Below, piece after piece: positions 15,295 through 24,350 of a stretch of 36,333 nt of DNA. Position 1 is the stretch's first letter. Every line of letters begins with the position of its first letter. Position numbers and translations under genes: made by a program. The DNA comes from an uncultured bacterium. GTDB lineage: Bacteria; Vulcanimicrobiota; Xenobia; Xenobiales; Xenobiaceae. The notes under the pieces are model-generated. The model worked only from the letters and a program-made list of their open reading frames with translations. It had not been told where the DNA came from and searched no databases. The stretch covers positions 1 through 36,333 of the forward strand of contig CAKTUZ010000026.1 in the NCBI GenBank assembly GCA_934621605.1. The letters are read 5' to 3'.

Positions 15295-16632
15295 CTATTC
15301 TTGTTTTCCATTAGATTTAGGATAGCTGTTGTCGTCAACCAAAGCCTCGCCCGCTCTGTTGGCATTTATCTCTGTGCCTTCATCCAGCTCAACTTCTTCG
15401 CTATCCCACTGAAACGGAGGAACAACGGACAACCCCTTAACTTTTTCACTGAGAATTAAACCGTCGGTAGCAGTTAGACGTTTAATATAAAAGACCAATC
15501 CTTCTGGGCAAGAGTACTCGCCAAAGGCTACCGAAGTACCGTCCGGCTGAGCTTCGGCAGGCCCCATAGTTAAACGCCCATCAGGATAAGCTCCGGCGGC
15601 CTCGAGTAATGAGCTACCTACACCCACATTATTCTTAGCCGCAAATTTAGGATCTTCGCTGTGCACTTCGATTACTTCAGAGGATTTACCGTCAAAATGA
15701 ACTTCAACATTGCGATCGGGCATATGATAGACAATAACTTCATCAGACCAAGCCGGGTATTTATCCGGAATGGCCAATTCGTAAACCTCTCTGGCCGTAG
15801 AACCTAAATAAACTCCACCCAAGAATTTACCGGCTTCCAACTTGCCTTTGAGCGCCTCACGTTTAGCCATAGTTTTAGCTATAGCCTTCTTGCGCTCACT
15901 CTCCTTCGCCTGTTCGGCTTTAAGTTGTTGCAAACGCCTCACCCATTTCTTGCAATGGGTACGAACAGGTTCACTCAATCGCTCAACTTTAACAGAACCC
16001 AAAAGTTGGTAAGCCTGTGAGCCCAGTTTATCCTCATGCGGATCGCGACTGAGTAAAGAATAAGCCAACCAAGCTTTTAGATCCTGATCGTCGGGCTCGA
16101 TGGCCAACATATCCTCAAGATTAGTTATAGCCAAATTATAATCCCCAGACATAGCTCTGCGTATAGCAACCGCACGTCTATCCATGGGCAAAACCAAACG
16201 CAGGCGTTCTGTCAGTAAGTACAAATTGCCTACTTCTTCAACTTGTTCACCGTAAAGGTACTCTCCGCGCTTGCCGGTAACTCTTTGCACCGACTCTGGC
16301 CCTTTAGAAGGATCTAAAACAATATCCAAATTCAGAGCACAATTACCTGGAGCGGTACTTAAATCTAAAGTTACGGCAAAGGCACCGCTTTTAACTGAAG
16401 CGCTGCCTTTGGCCAATACTTCTTTTCCTTCACGCAAAACCACACTTACCGGAGTCTCATCCGGCATACTGGTTCGACCTTCTACAGCTAAAAGGTGATT
16501 TTTATCGTTGGTAACGGAAACGGAAAGATCGGCGTCAAAATACCCCAGGAACGAGCATCCGGCTAAAAATACCGACAGAACGAATAAGGCGGCTATCTGT
16601 AAATAGACAACTTTTTCTTGCACTCTTTCCAT
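15295..16632 (-). CDS. Lipoprotein with a TPR-like segment
   Basis: 445 aa. A hydrophobic signal ends in the lipobox LAGC with C26 as the lipidated residue, so the protein is membrane-anchored outside the cytoplasm. Residues about 35-125 form a beta-rich, Ig-like segment (VSVVLREGKEVLAKGSASV). Residues 155-205 show a TPR-like unit (GDYNLAITNLEDMLAIEPDD). A basic coiled coil follows near 225-260. The C-terminal part (265-410) repeats a GVYLGSTAREVYE-type pattern resembling surface-protein modules that monitor thresholds, but no family is recognised. It starts 48 nt after rpe, as the last gene of the PASTA-kinase operon. Confidence 0.75.
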   Translation of the reverse strand: MERVQEKVVYLQIAALFVLSVFLAGCSFLGYFDADLSVSVTNDKNHLLAVEGRTSMPDETPVSVVLREGKEVLAKGSASVKSGAFAVTLDLSTAPGNCALNLDIVLDPSKGPESVQRVTGKRGEYLYGEQVEEVGNLYLLTERLRLVLPMDRRAVAIRRAMSGDYNLAITNLEDMLAIEPDDQDLKAWLAYSLLSRDPHEDKLGSQAYQLLGSVKVERLSEPVRTHCKKWVRRLQQLKAEQAKESERKKAIAKTMAKREALKGKLEAGKFLGGVYLGSTAREVYELAIPDKYPAWSDEVIVYHMPDRNVEVHFDGKSSEVIEVHSEDPKFAAKNNVGVGSSLLEAAGAYPDGRLTMGPAEAQPDGTSVAFGEYSCPEGLVFYIKRLTATDGLILSEKVKGLSVVPPFQWDSEEVELDEGTEINANRAGEALVDDNSYPKSNGKQE

Positions 16633-16680
16633 ATGCCCGCTATCTTGGCCTCACTCCTATTTTTCTTGTTCAGCTAAATT

Positions 16681-17322
16681 TTAGCCACGCAGATCTTTAA
16701 TCGCTTGAGCATAGTCTTGCTGACCGAAAATAGCCGTAGCAGCGATTAAGACATCAGCTCCAGCCGCTATACACTGCGGAGCAGTTTGCGGAGTAACCCC
16801 ACCGTCTACGCCAATGCGCACTTTATCACCCAATAAACTTCGCAATTTAGCTATTTTCTTTACTGCTGAACCAATAAATTTTTGACCGGAAAAACCGGGA
16901 TTTACACTCATAACCAAAGCGAAATCAATCTTATCGGCAACATATTCCAACACTTCCGGAGGTGTAGCCGGATTTAAGGCCACCCCAGCTTCCATACCAG
17001 CTTCTCGTATCTGAGCCAAGGCTTTATCCAAATGGACAATAACCTCAGGATGTACGGTCATAGTTTTTACTTTACATTGAGAACACAAATCCACATAGTC
17101 CAGAGGATTTGTCACCATAAAGTGAACGTCTAAAGGCACGGGACTAACTTTAGCCAATGCCTTTAAAAGCGGCCCGCCAAAACTTAAATTGGGCACATAA
17201 TGACCATCCATAATATCTACATGCAGCTGATCGGCACCAGCTCTACAGACATGCTCGACATCATCGGCTAAGTGAAGAAAATCGGCTGACAATACAGAAG
17301 CGGAAACAATTATTTTATTCAT
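16681..17322 (-). CDS. rpe: Ribulose-phosphate 3-epimerase
   Basis: 213 aa cytoplasmic TIM-barrel enzyme interconverting ribulose 5-phosphate and xylulose 5-phosphate in the pentose phosphate and Calvin pathways. Family motifs: SASVLSADFLHL at the start, LHVDIMDGHYVPNLSFG (metal-binding H and D, near residues 34-50), HFMV, MSVNPGFSGQKF (near 140) and GVDGGV (near 173). Seven bases separate it from the PASTA gene. In many Firmicutes rpe also follows the PASTA kinase, there via rsgA, which is missing here. Confidence 0.97.
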   Translation of the reverse strand: MNKIIVSASVLSADFLHLADDVEHVCRAGADQLHVDIMDGHYVPNLSFGGPLLKALAKVSPVPLDVHFMVTNPLDYVDLCSQCKVKTMTVHPEVIVHLDKALAQIREAGMEAGVALNPATPPEVLEYVADKIDFALVMSVNPGFSGQKFIGSAVKKIAKLRSLLGDKVRIGVDGGVTPQTAPQCIAAGADVLIAATAIFGQQDYAQAIKDLRG

Positions 17323-17329
17323 ATCTATA

Positions 17330-18706
17330 TTAAAGTTTATCCCTCATAAATAGTTTGTCATTTAAGTAAACTTCGGCATCGCTACCCTGAGGACCAGTCA
17401 CCCAAAGGGTAACAACATCGTTGACTACATGAGAAGCACGGTAGACCTCTTCTTCACCTTCTGGACTGAGTACAACTACGCGTACTTCGTTTGGCTCATT
17501 GCCTCCGGGCAAGAAGATTTCCAATTTATGATGCACCAAAATACGACTTGGAGAAGAACCAGCCGACACTTCCAAAGTGACTTCACTATCGCTCATAACG
17601 GCAGCTCCGCTGGGCGGACTCTGAGAAAGCACTTCACCGACAGGACGTTCGGAAACAGACCAAACCACCTTGCCCAAAGTTAAACCAGCTTTTTTTAGTA
17701 CAGGCTGAGCACGAGAGAGAATACGCCCCTTGCAATCGGGAACGCTCACTTTAGCCATACCTAAACCTTTATTGATAACTACATTGACTTTGGCACCCTT
17801 CAGGGCCAAAGTACCGGGCAAAGGCTTTTGTTCCAGAACTTCGTCAGGACGATTGGCATTTTTGGGAGTGTAAGTAACTTTCCCCAGATGAAGCTTATTA
17901 TTATTGAGCGATTTTTTTACTTCACGTAAGCTCAACCCCTTAAGATCTGGTACTTTATAACGCTCTGGCCCCAAACTGACTACCGCTAAAATTTCTCGAT
18001 TTTGACGTACAACTTGTCCTTTGGGCGGATCTTGAGCAATAACAATGCGGTCGGGAAATTTAGTATTGTGCCGTCCTTCTTCTATACGCAAACGCAAACC
18101 GGCTTTTTTAAGCACCTCATTGGCTACGGCGAAATCTTTACCCTCAATGGCGGGCACTTCAATTTCATCGGGAATAGCAAAATAAGTGCGGTATATGGTA
18201 ACTCCCAAAACCGTTCCAAAAGCAATGGCCGAAACCACAACCACCAGAAAAATGGTCGTTTTAATTAGTCCCCAGAGCAACTTTTTCCAACAAAAAGCAG
18301 ACAGCCAAGGTTCGGTATTTTTCTGCCCCGGATCGACCTTGTCAGGGGAAAGTACAATACCGGGTTGGTCATCTTGACTCTTCTTTTTCTCTTCTGAAGG
18401 TAAAGGAGGAGCTAAATGTCGAGTCTCTTGACTGCTGTTGTTGTCGATAGCCGTAGCTTGGATAGGTTCAGCTTTAGATTCAGAGCAAACCTCTTGGACA
18501 GGAATTTGAGCTGAACCGGAGTCAGACGACAACTCCAACTTAAACTCAGCCGAACCAGCTTTATCATCTTGTGTTTTTTTATCAGAAGGAGCTACTTTAC
18601 TCTCGCCTAGACTTCTACCGTTCAGGGCGTTGCTGGGTTTCAGTTCCAGCTTCTTCTTGCTCAGCTTTACAGCCTCGCCAGATTTATTTTTTATCTCATC
18701 GCCCAT
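17330..18706 (-). CDS. Membrane-anchored PASTA protein without a kinase domain
   Basis: 458 aa. A long polar, charged cytoplasmic part (1-145, rich in S, E and K) is followed by one membrane helix (about 148-172) and three PASTA repeats (about 178-390: IPDEIEVPAIEGKDF, YKVPDLKGLSL, VSVPDCKGRIL). A C-terminal beta domain (about 395-458, VVLSPEGEEEVYRAS ... VYLNDKLF) resembles the Ig-like cap at the C-terminus of PrkC/Stk1 kinases. PASTA domains bind muropeptides or lipid II. It lacks any kinase motif, so it may be a co-receptor or substrate of the kinase encoded 57 nt upstream. Its cytoplasmic Ser/Thr-rich part is a plausible phosphorylation target; this is inferred. Confidence 0.88.
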   Translation of the reverse strand: MGDEIKNKSGEAVKLSKKKLELKPSNALNGRSLGESKVAPSDKKTQDDKAGSAEFKLELSSDSGSAQIPVQEVCSESKAEPIQATAIDNNSSQETRHLAPPLPSEEKKKSQDDQPGIVLSPDKVDPGQKNTEPWLSAFCWKKLLWGLIKTTIFLVVVVSAIAFGTVLGVTIYRTYFAIPDEIEVPAIEGKDFAVANEVLKKAGLRLRIEEGRHNTKFPDRIVIAQDPPKGQVVRQNREILAVVSLGPERYKVPDLKGLSLREVKKSLNNNKLHLGKVTYTPKNANRPDEVLEQKPLPGTLALKGAKVNVVINKGLGMAKVSVPDCKGRILSRAQPVLKKAGLTLGKVVWSVSERPVGEVLSQSPPSGAAVMSDSEVTLEVSAGSSPSRILVHHKLEIFLPGGNEPNEVRVVVLSPEGEEEVYRASHVVNDVVTLWVTGPQGSDAEVYLNDKLFMRDKL

Positions 18707-18763
18707 GATTAACAGTCGGCTCCTCTCTCGTATAGCATTTTTCTACCTCGTTAATGGTTGTTT

Positions 18764-21304
18764 CTAGGGCAAATCCCCGGGAAGTTCAATATTGACGTCA
18801 GCACCATTGTCAGCGTGACTATCATCTGCGGAATGTGACTCGGAACTACCATGTCCCGGCGCCACCGGACTTGGTTCCGGTTCACGTAAAGGAACAGCGT
18901 TGATATTGACAGTTTCGTTACCTTCATCGGCTGTATTTTTCTGACCTACAGCCACAGCTCTAGTGACAGTTAAATCTATCGAACTGCCCAAAGGAACCAC
19001 TTGACCGGCGCCAGGGTACTGTTCAATAACAACATTGTCAGTTTGACCAGCCGCAGCAGAGACTTTACCCAATTTAAATCCTGCATTTTGCAAACTGCTT
19101 ACCGCCTGCTCGTAAGTTTGCGTACAGACATCGGGCACAGTAATCTGAGAGACAGCCGATACTACTAAGCGATTATTGCTTAAAACGCCTCCTGGTTCGG
19201 TTTTTTGCGTCAATACACGGGCGCTGTCAGCAGTATCTCCCTCCACCACCAAATCTAAACCTAAACTGGCAGCTTCGGCTTTGGCTTCGGCGACACTCTT
19301 GCCAATAAGTGAAGGAGCCGCTTTTTTGGTTTCGCTTCGCTGACAAACTACTACATAGACAACCATACCGCGTTGCATAGTTTTGCCTGAAGCCGGTTCT
19401 TGAGAAAGGATAATACCTTCAGTCACTTTGGGATCGTCCTTTTTCTGCCGTATTTTCACACTGCCGCCCAAACTGGCCATTAAATCAGTCGCGCTCTTTA
19501 AGCTCATACCGCTTAAATCGGGCACAGTGTCGTCGCCTTTTCCCAAACTGACAAAGACAGTAACTTCATTACCGACTGCAATTTCTTGCCCGGCTTCAGG
19601 TTCTTGAGCGAACACCGTACCGGTCGGCGCCTTGCTTTCTTTAGGCACAATAGTATAGACCAGACCATTTTTATCTAGCTCTTCACAGGCTCTATCTTCG
19701 GTAAATCCGCTCAAATTGGGCACTGCCACTAACTCGCGACCTATACTAACGTCTACCCAAACTATGCCATCTTTCAGTAACTGAACGCCTCCACTAGGTT
19801 CCTGATGTAACACTATGCCTGGTTTGGCTCCGACTTCGTATTTTTGTGAGCGCACTTCTAAACGCAAACCGGATTCTTTGAGAGTTTCACGAGCTTGAGC
19901 CAACTTTTGTCCTACCACCGAAGGCACATTAACATTGGGAGCAGCATTTAAGTTAACCCAAGTGACGCCAGCTACAAAAGCAATGAGGACAGTTAAAACG
20001 ATAGCAATGATCATGCCCAAACTTTTGTTAGCTGGGCCCATCTCAGCTCCGTCTTCAGTCTGAGCATATTCCTCATTCATCCCCTCATCAAAAAAAGGCT
20101 CGCCATCTTCGGAGTGATACTGTTCGTATTCCCCTTGTTCAGGATCTTGATACTCTTCATCGTCATAACTGCTTATATCTACAGTATCTACAGGTGAAGA
20201 GCCATCCAGCGGACGTACCTGGCCGACTTGGGAATCTTCGTGCATTTTTATTAAATTCTGCGGCAAACGTGTACGCAACATAGTATGTTCAGCCGAAGGA
20301 GCAAAACTGCCTACAGAAGCTGCCGAAGCTGCCGGTATAACCGGAGAACCATTGTGAACTTGTCCTTGAACAGTTTGAGCTACAGGGCGCGAGTCAACCC
20401 GCGCAGCGGTTGTTTCAACAGTCGAATTGTTTAAAGGCATATTCGACCGCAACGGCACGGCCATAGCCAAAGGCACAGTCGGCTGATTGCCACCGCACAA
20501 AGCCAACAGAGCAGAAGTCATTTCAGTGGCTGTGCGATAACGCTGAGCCGGATTTTTAGCCATGGCCTTAAGCACAATGTTATCCAGAGCTTCAGATATT
20601 TCCGGACGGGTTGCCGACGGTTTTGGAGTGGGCGCTTGCACATGCATTAAAGCCAGTTTTACTACATTGTCAGAGCTAAAAGGAAGCTCACCGGTAAGCA
20701 TCTCGTAAAGAAGAACTCCGGTGGAATAAATATCGGCTGCCGGAGTGGCATGGCCACCGCTGGCTTGCTCAGGCGAAATATATTGCACAGAACCGATAAG
20801 CTCGCCATCTTGAGTAAGGGTACGCTCACCTACAATACGAGCGATACCAAAATCGGCCACCTTAACCGTACCGTCACGACTTAGCATAACATTGCGAGCC
20901 GAAATATCACGGTGCACTACGCCTCGGGAATGAGCAAATTCCAAAGCAGACAGTACGCTCAGAGTTATACGTATAGCTTCATCGATATTCAAATGACCGC
21001 ATTCTTGCAAATAATCGCGCAGATCACGACCGTCAACTAGCTCCATGACAATAAAGACGTCTTTACCGGATTCAAAAAAGTCATAAATCTGAACAATATT
21101 AGGATGAGAAAGAGCGGCGCTGGCTCGAGCCTCACGACGAAAACGTTCCCTAAACTCTGGATCACCGGATACGGACTCAAGCAATACTTTAAGGGCCACA
21201 TCACGCCCCAAATTTAAATCTTTGGCCTTATAAACTTTGGCCATGCCCCCCATGCCAAGCTGAGAAATTATTTCGTAACGATCTGCAACTGTAGTACCAA
21301 TCAT
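18764..21304 (-). CDS. PASTA-domain Hanks-type protein kinase
   Basis: 846 aa, PrkC/Stk1/PknB architecture. Kinase domain residues 9-270: Gly-rich loop LGMGGMAKVY (16-25), K39 in VALK, catalytic loop HRDISARN (131-138), DFG 151-153, activation segment GSVQYISPEQ. A long acidic linker (about 280-425) is followed by one membrane helix (about 429-449) and five PASTA repeats (about 455-790) outside. An acidic, Ser-rich tail closes it. The kinase senses cell-wall fragments and phosphorylates cytoplasmic proteins. The catalytic-loop lysine usual in Ser/Thr kinases (HRDxKxxN) is Ser135, giving a loop like that of tyrosine kinases and some plant receptor kinases. It is first in an operon with a PASTA protein, rpe and a lipoprotein. 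No PP2C phosphatase is in the window. Confidence 0.95.
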   Translation of the reverse strand: MIGTTVADRYEIISQLGMGGMAKVYKAKDLNLGRDVALKVLLESVSGDPEFRERFRREARASAALSHPNIVQIYDFFESGKDVFIVMELVDGRDLRDYLQECGHLNIDEAIRITLSVLSALEFAHSRGVVHRDISARNVMLSRDGTVKVADFGIARIVGERTLTQDGELIGSVQYISPEQASGGHATPAADIYSTGVLLYEMLTGELPFSSDNVVKLALMHVQAPTPKPSATRPEISEALDNIVLKAMAKNPAQRYRTATEMTSALLALCGGNQPTVPLAMAVPLRSNMPLNNSTVETTAARVDSRPVAQTVQGQVHNGSPVIPAASAASVGSFAPSAEHTMLRTRLPQNLIKMHEDSQVGQVRPLDGSSPVDTVDISSYDDEEYQDPEQGEYEQYHSEDGEPFFDEGMNEEYAQTEDGAEMGPANKSLGMIIAIVLTVLIAFVAGVTWVNLNAAPNVNVPSVVGQKLAQARETLKESGLRLEVRSQKYEVGAKPGIVLHQEPSGGVQLLKDGIVWVDVSIGRELVAVPNLSGFTEDRACEELDKNGLVYTIVPKESKAPTGTVFAQEPEAGQEIAVGNEVTVFVSLGKGDDTVPDLSGMSLKSATDLMASLGGSVKIRQKKDDPKVTEGIILSQEPASGKTMQRGMVVYVVVCQRSETKKAAPSLIGKSVAEAKAEAASLGLDLVVEGDTADSARVLTQKTEPGGVLSNNRLVVSAVSQITVPDVCTQTYEQAVSSLQNAGFKLGKVSAAAGQTDNVVIEQYPGAGQVVPLGSSIDLTVTRAVAVGQKNTADEGNETVNINAVPLREPEPSPVAPGHGSSESHSADDSHADNGADVNIELPGDLP

Positions 21305-21481
21305 AACTAGGAGACTTTCTGATATTGCCTTCTTAGTCCTTTAGCCGAGAAGGTCACTATTCGACGAGGCCGACTTATTTTAAGTACGCACTCGCAAATA
21401 TTCTTTAGTTGCCGCCAAATAAGAGGCAGCTTTAGCTGTCAGACTTTTTAAACCAAAAATATAGGACAGCACAAGAAAGTT

Positions 21482-21555
21482 TTGACGATGAATCAAGTAA
21501 TATACTCAGCTCATAACAAGCTATGAAAGGGTGTTCAACTTAATATTGCAATTTA
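21482..21555. repeat. Second copy of the CRISPR leader-like block
   Basis: It aligns without gaps to positions 1-74, with 60 of 74 bases identical. The last 24 bases are identical, containing GTTCAACTT and the palindrome ATTGCAAT. A TATACT string is also shared (20-25 and 21501-21506). No CRISPR repeat follows. It may be a leader left after array loss, or another dispersed element shared with the array flank. Confidence 0.8.
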
Positions 21556-21908
21556 ATAACCTTATTTTGCTCTACGGACAGATTTACAAAAGGTAACGTT
21601 TCTAATTCTATGCTTATCCCCCGCTTGCCACCGGTTACTAAAGAATCGTCAAGCTTAACTTTAGTATTGTCAGTCTTGATCGTGTTACTTTCTAAATTGG
21701 AATCCATGGCAAACACCGGCTTCGATAAAAAATTGAGAATCAGAGTTGCGACTTTAATGAAAAAGACAGTCTCATCAACTGACAATATTTTTCGTTTATA
21801 TGAACCAATGTCCTATTATTTTTCCTTCTCTAATCTTCAGCTCAATATCAAAGCCAAACCACATTTCAGCAGGATTTCAAGGTGCCCTGATAAAAGATGA
21901 CGATCGGT

Positions 21909-22117
21909 TGTGCGCTTTATTTTTGGGCGCACACTGTTCCGGTTCGCGCCGGAATATTTTTTGAGAAAAAATACCGTGGGACACACGGAAATCTACGCTT
22001 GAAACTAAACGTCCCGAGGTGCGGTCAGAGCTGCGACCGAGCGTTTTTGTATCAAGAATCCTCTTTGCGCAAGCTTCGAGGAATGTCAAACACCCCAGAC
22101 GGTTAAGTTCCCGTCTG
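21909..22117 (+). promoter_or_regulatory. Hairpin-rich leader before the TPR gene
   Basis: Four hairpins follow each other: TGTGCGC/GCGCACA (21909-21933); TTCCGG/CCGGAA (21937-21954) with a T run to 21962; CGGTC/GACCG (22022-22039) with five T shortly after; CAGACGG/CCGTCTG (22096-22117) just before the ribosome site. Two look like terminators, so they may attenuate transcription into the TPR gene or end a short upstream transcript. No riboswitch family was recognised. Confidence 0.45.
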
Positions 22118-22130
22118 TGAGGAGAGTGCG

Positions 22131-24257
22131 ATGACTCCAAAGTTCGGTTCCAGCAAACAATTTAAGCCCGCTATGCCGGGCAAAGATCAGCAAGACGCTG
22201 ATCAGGGCAAAGGTCTAGTACGCAAGCAAGCTCCCGGTAAAGGGCAAGCCAAGACCGATCGTCTCGGCAAACCGGTTTTCGGTGATATTAACGAGCCTTT
22301 AGATGAGGCTCTTGAAGAAGTAAATCAGAACCTGCTGCAAAATCCCGATGATCCTGAGCTCTATAAGCGCAAGCTGACTATTCTGCGCAAACAGAATGAC
22401 AACAGTGGCATACAGCAAACCTTGGAAGAGGCTATGGAACACTGTCCGGACATTTTCTTTGCCGTAAAGCTGGCTGACTCATTGGAAGGTCGAGGCGCTT
22501 ATACCAAAGCCCAGCAATTGCGCCAATGGGTCTTGGAACAACAGCCGGACGATCCCGATTCAGTGCGTCGTTTGGCCGCAACCTCTGCCCGAGCTTTCGA
22601 TTTGCCTACCGCCGAGCATAATTATTTGCGCCTTATCGAACTGCGCGACGAAGAAGATTGTCCTTTGGGAGCAACTTTTTTTGAAGAGATGCTGGGCAAA
22701 GGCTTGAGACCGGATCAACGCTCTCAGTTGCAACAGATGGGGTTACGTCTAGTAGCCCGCGCTCTCATTCACCATGACAGCAACGCCAGCTTGCTTGAAG
22801 CAGCTGCCCGTTTGGCTTACAGAACCAAAAATTATACTGAAGCTCGCGGCGCCTACGAACAGGCTATCAGGACTAATCCCGATCATCGCAATATCCTCAT
22901 GTGGAAAGTAGAGCTGCTGCGCGTCTATGCTCAGTTGGGCTTACAGAAACACTGGTCTAAACTTAGCGAAGAATTTATTGCCGAACTTAAAAACCAAGTA
23001 GCTAAAGATCGCACCAATCAGCGTACCTGGAACTTATTAGCTACCCAACAAATTCAGGCCGGTCTGTTTGATGAGGCTATCGTCACTTTAAAAGACGCTC
23101 TTTCGGCCGATTCTAAAAATGCTCAGGCTCTCTGGGAGTTGGGGCGTCTCTATGTGCGCCGAGGTGAAGCTCAAAATGCTATCGATTACTATCGTGACAT
23201 TGTAGAGGATCCCAATGAGCGCAAATCCATCCGTCGCGGTATCGAAAAAGCTTTGGCCGAGCTTTATTTTAAACTTGGCATGTACAACGAAGCCCTGGCT
23301 ATTTACATGAACGACGAAGACAATAACGCGGCCATGATTGCTCCTATTTTGGAAGCAACCGGTCAGATACCAGAAGCTCAGGCTTTGTATATAAAGTCTG
23401 TAGCTCAATCTCCGCGTGATGCCAAATGTCATTTGGGCTTAGCCGAATATTGGGTACGTCAAGACAATTGGGACAAAGCCATTCAGGCTTCTAAGGATGG
23501 TTTGGGATGCAACTATGCCACCGAAGAGGTACATACCAATTTGGCGGTAGCTATGGCTTCTGCTTATATGAAATTAGGCCAATTTGAATCGGCCTTACAA
23601 GCTATGGATGAGATCTGTGAACTTTATCCCGATTCTATTCATTGCGTTTTCCGTAAAGTGAAGCTTTTGCTTTTGCTCAAACGCGGTCGGGAAGCAGCTC
23701 AATTAGCTGAAGAAGTGCGCCTGTCGGCTGAACACCAGACAGGTTGTGCTCCCGCCTCTTCCGTTTTGTGGTCACTCTTGGGCGATACTTGTTCTTTGGC
23801 TCACCGCGAAGCCGAAGCCGAACATGCCTATACCCAAGCCGTCAAATATGATGCCATGAATGCTACCGCCGTACGTGGCTTAGCAATTCTGGCCGAGCAT
23901 AAGGGCGATCTGGTTAGAGCCTATTCCGGCTACAAAAAATTTATCACTTTAGAACCTTTAAATTTAGCCACCCCGGTAGTGAAAAAATTCCTCGAGCGTA
24001 TCGCTTCCAAGCTTAACGCTGAGCAATTGCAAATTGCCGAAAATGGCACCGGTTTACCCGATATAGCCGCCGCAGAAGCTGCTCAAGCTGCCGAACAAGA
24101 AGGTTATTTGGGTTATTCCGCGCCACGCCAAATCAAAGTACATCCCTTCCCCGGATTGCCCTCAGTAACTCCACCCAAGCGCCAAGATCTTTCTCAAGTA
24201 GACAAGACAGGCTGGCTGGGCGACGGTAGTGGTAGCGATTACGGTTACGACAGCTAA
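22131..24257 (+). CDS. Large cytoplasmic TPR-repeat protein
   Basis: 708 aa, no signal peptide or membrane helix. A basic, Gln/Lys/Gly-rich N-terminal tail (1-50) precedes an array of TPR units covering about 60-640 (clear units include YTEARGAYEQAIRTNPD, FDEAIVTLKDALSADSKNAQ, GEAQNAIDYYRDI, REAEAEHAYTQAVKYD). The C-terminal tail is Ala/Gln- then Pro/Gly-rich and ends in GSGSDYGYDS. TPR arrays form superhelical scaffolds for protein partners; none can be named. ATG 22131 has a strong ribosome site (GAGGAGAG, 22119-22126). The gene ends at a terminator shared with convergent pta. The disordered basic N-tail might bind nucleic acid or the membrane surface; this is inference. Confidence 0.85.
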   Translation: MTPKFGSSKQFKPAMPGKDQQDADQGKGLVRKQAPGKGQAKTDRLGKPVFGDINEPLDEALEEVNQNLLQNPDDPELYKRKLTILRKQNDNSGIQQTLEEAMEHCPDIFFAVKLADSLEGRGAYTKAQQLRQWVLEQQPDDPDSVRRLAATSARAFDLPTAEHNYLRLIELRDEEDCPLGATFFEEMLGKGLRPDQRSQLQQMGLRLVARALIHHDSNASLLEAAARLAYRTKNYTEARGAYEQAIRTNPDHRNILMWKVELLRVYAQLGLQKHWSKLSEEFIAELKNQVAKDRTNQRTWNLLATQQIQAGLFDEAIVTLKDALSADSKNAQALWELGRLYVRRGEAQNAIDYYRDIVEDPNERKSIRRGIEKALAELYFKLGMYNEALAIYMNDEDNNAAMIAPILEATGQIPEAQALYIKSVAQSPRDAKCHLGLAEYWVRQDNWDKAIQASKDGLGCNYATEEVHTNLAVAMASAYMKLGQFESALQAMDEICELYPDSIHCVFRKVKLLLLLKRGREAAQLAEEVRLSAEHQTGCAPASSVLWSLLGDTCSLAHREAEAEHAYTQAVKYDAMNATAVRGLAILAEHKGDLVRAYSGYKKFITLEPLNLATPVVKKFLERIASKLNAEQLQIAENGTGLPDIAAAEAAQAAEQEGYLGYSAPRQIKVHPFPGLPSVTPPKRQDLSQVDKTGWLGDGSGSDYGYDS

Positions 24258-24275
24258 AAAAAGATTATATAAACT

Positions 24276-24338
24276 AAATTGACCCACTTCCTCAGCTGCC
24301 GCCTCAAGCGGCATCCCTTTCAGGAAGTGGGCCAATTT
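24276..24338. terminator. Bidirectional terminator between the TPR gene and pta
   Basis: Two 17-nt arms (24276-24292 and 24322-24338; core CCCACTTCCT/AGGAAGTGGG) pair with one mismatch, and an inner GCCGC/GCGGC hairpin lies between them. A/T-rich ends on both sides serve both convergent genes. Confidence 0.85.
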
Positions 24339-24350
24339 AGTAGCAGGGAG

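Larger units (their letters stand above)
21305..22130. other. Gene-poor region between divergent kinase and TPR genes
   Basis: 826 bases without a convincing gene. It holds the upstream region of the kinase gene (hairpins near 21325-21352 and 21429-21441), the second leader-like block (21482-21555), an AT-rich part with only weak frames (21540-21900), and a hairpin-rich stretch before the TPR gene (21909-22117). The lower GC of 21480-21900 relative to the flanks suggests decayed or inserted DNA. Confidence 0.5.

Noticed and set aside
15069..15365. Minus-strand frame running across tRNA-Gly and its promoter
   Set aside because: It overlaps a tRNA gene, a promoter and a terminator and has no protein-like pattern.
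21540..21785. Minus-strand frame with a signal-peptide-like start (TTG) ending inside the orphan leader block
   Set aside because: No ribosome site, TTG start, AT-rich biased sequence and no recognisable family. Possibly a gene remnant, but unsupported.
21610..21900. Plus-strand frame of 96 codons in the same AT-rich stretch
   Set aside because: It overlaps the other weak frame, lacks a ribosome site and has no protein-like pattern.
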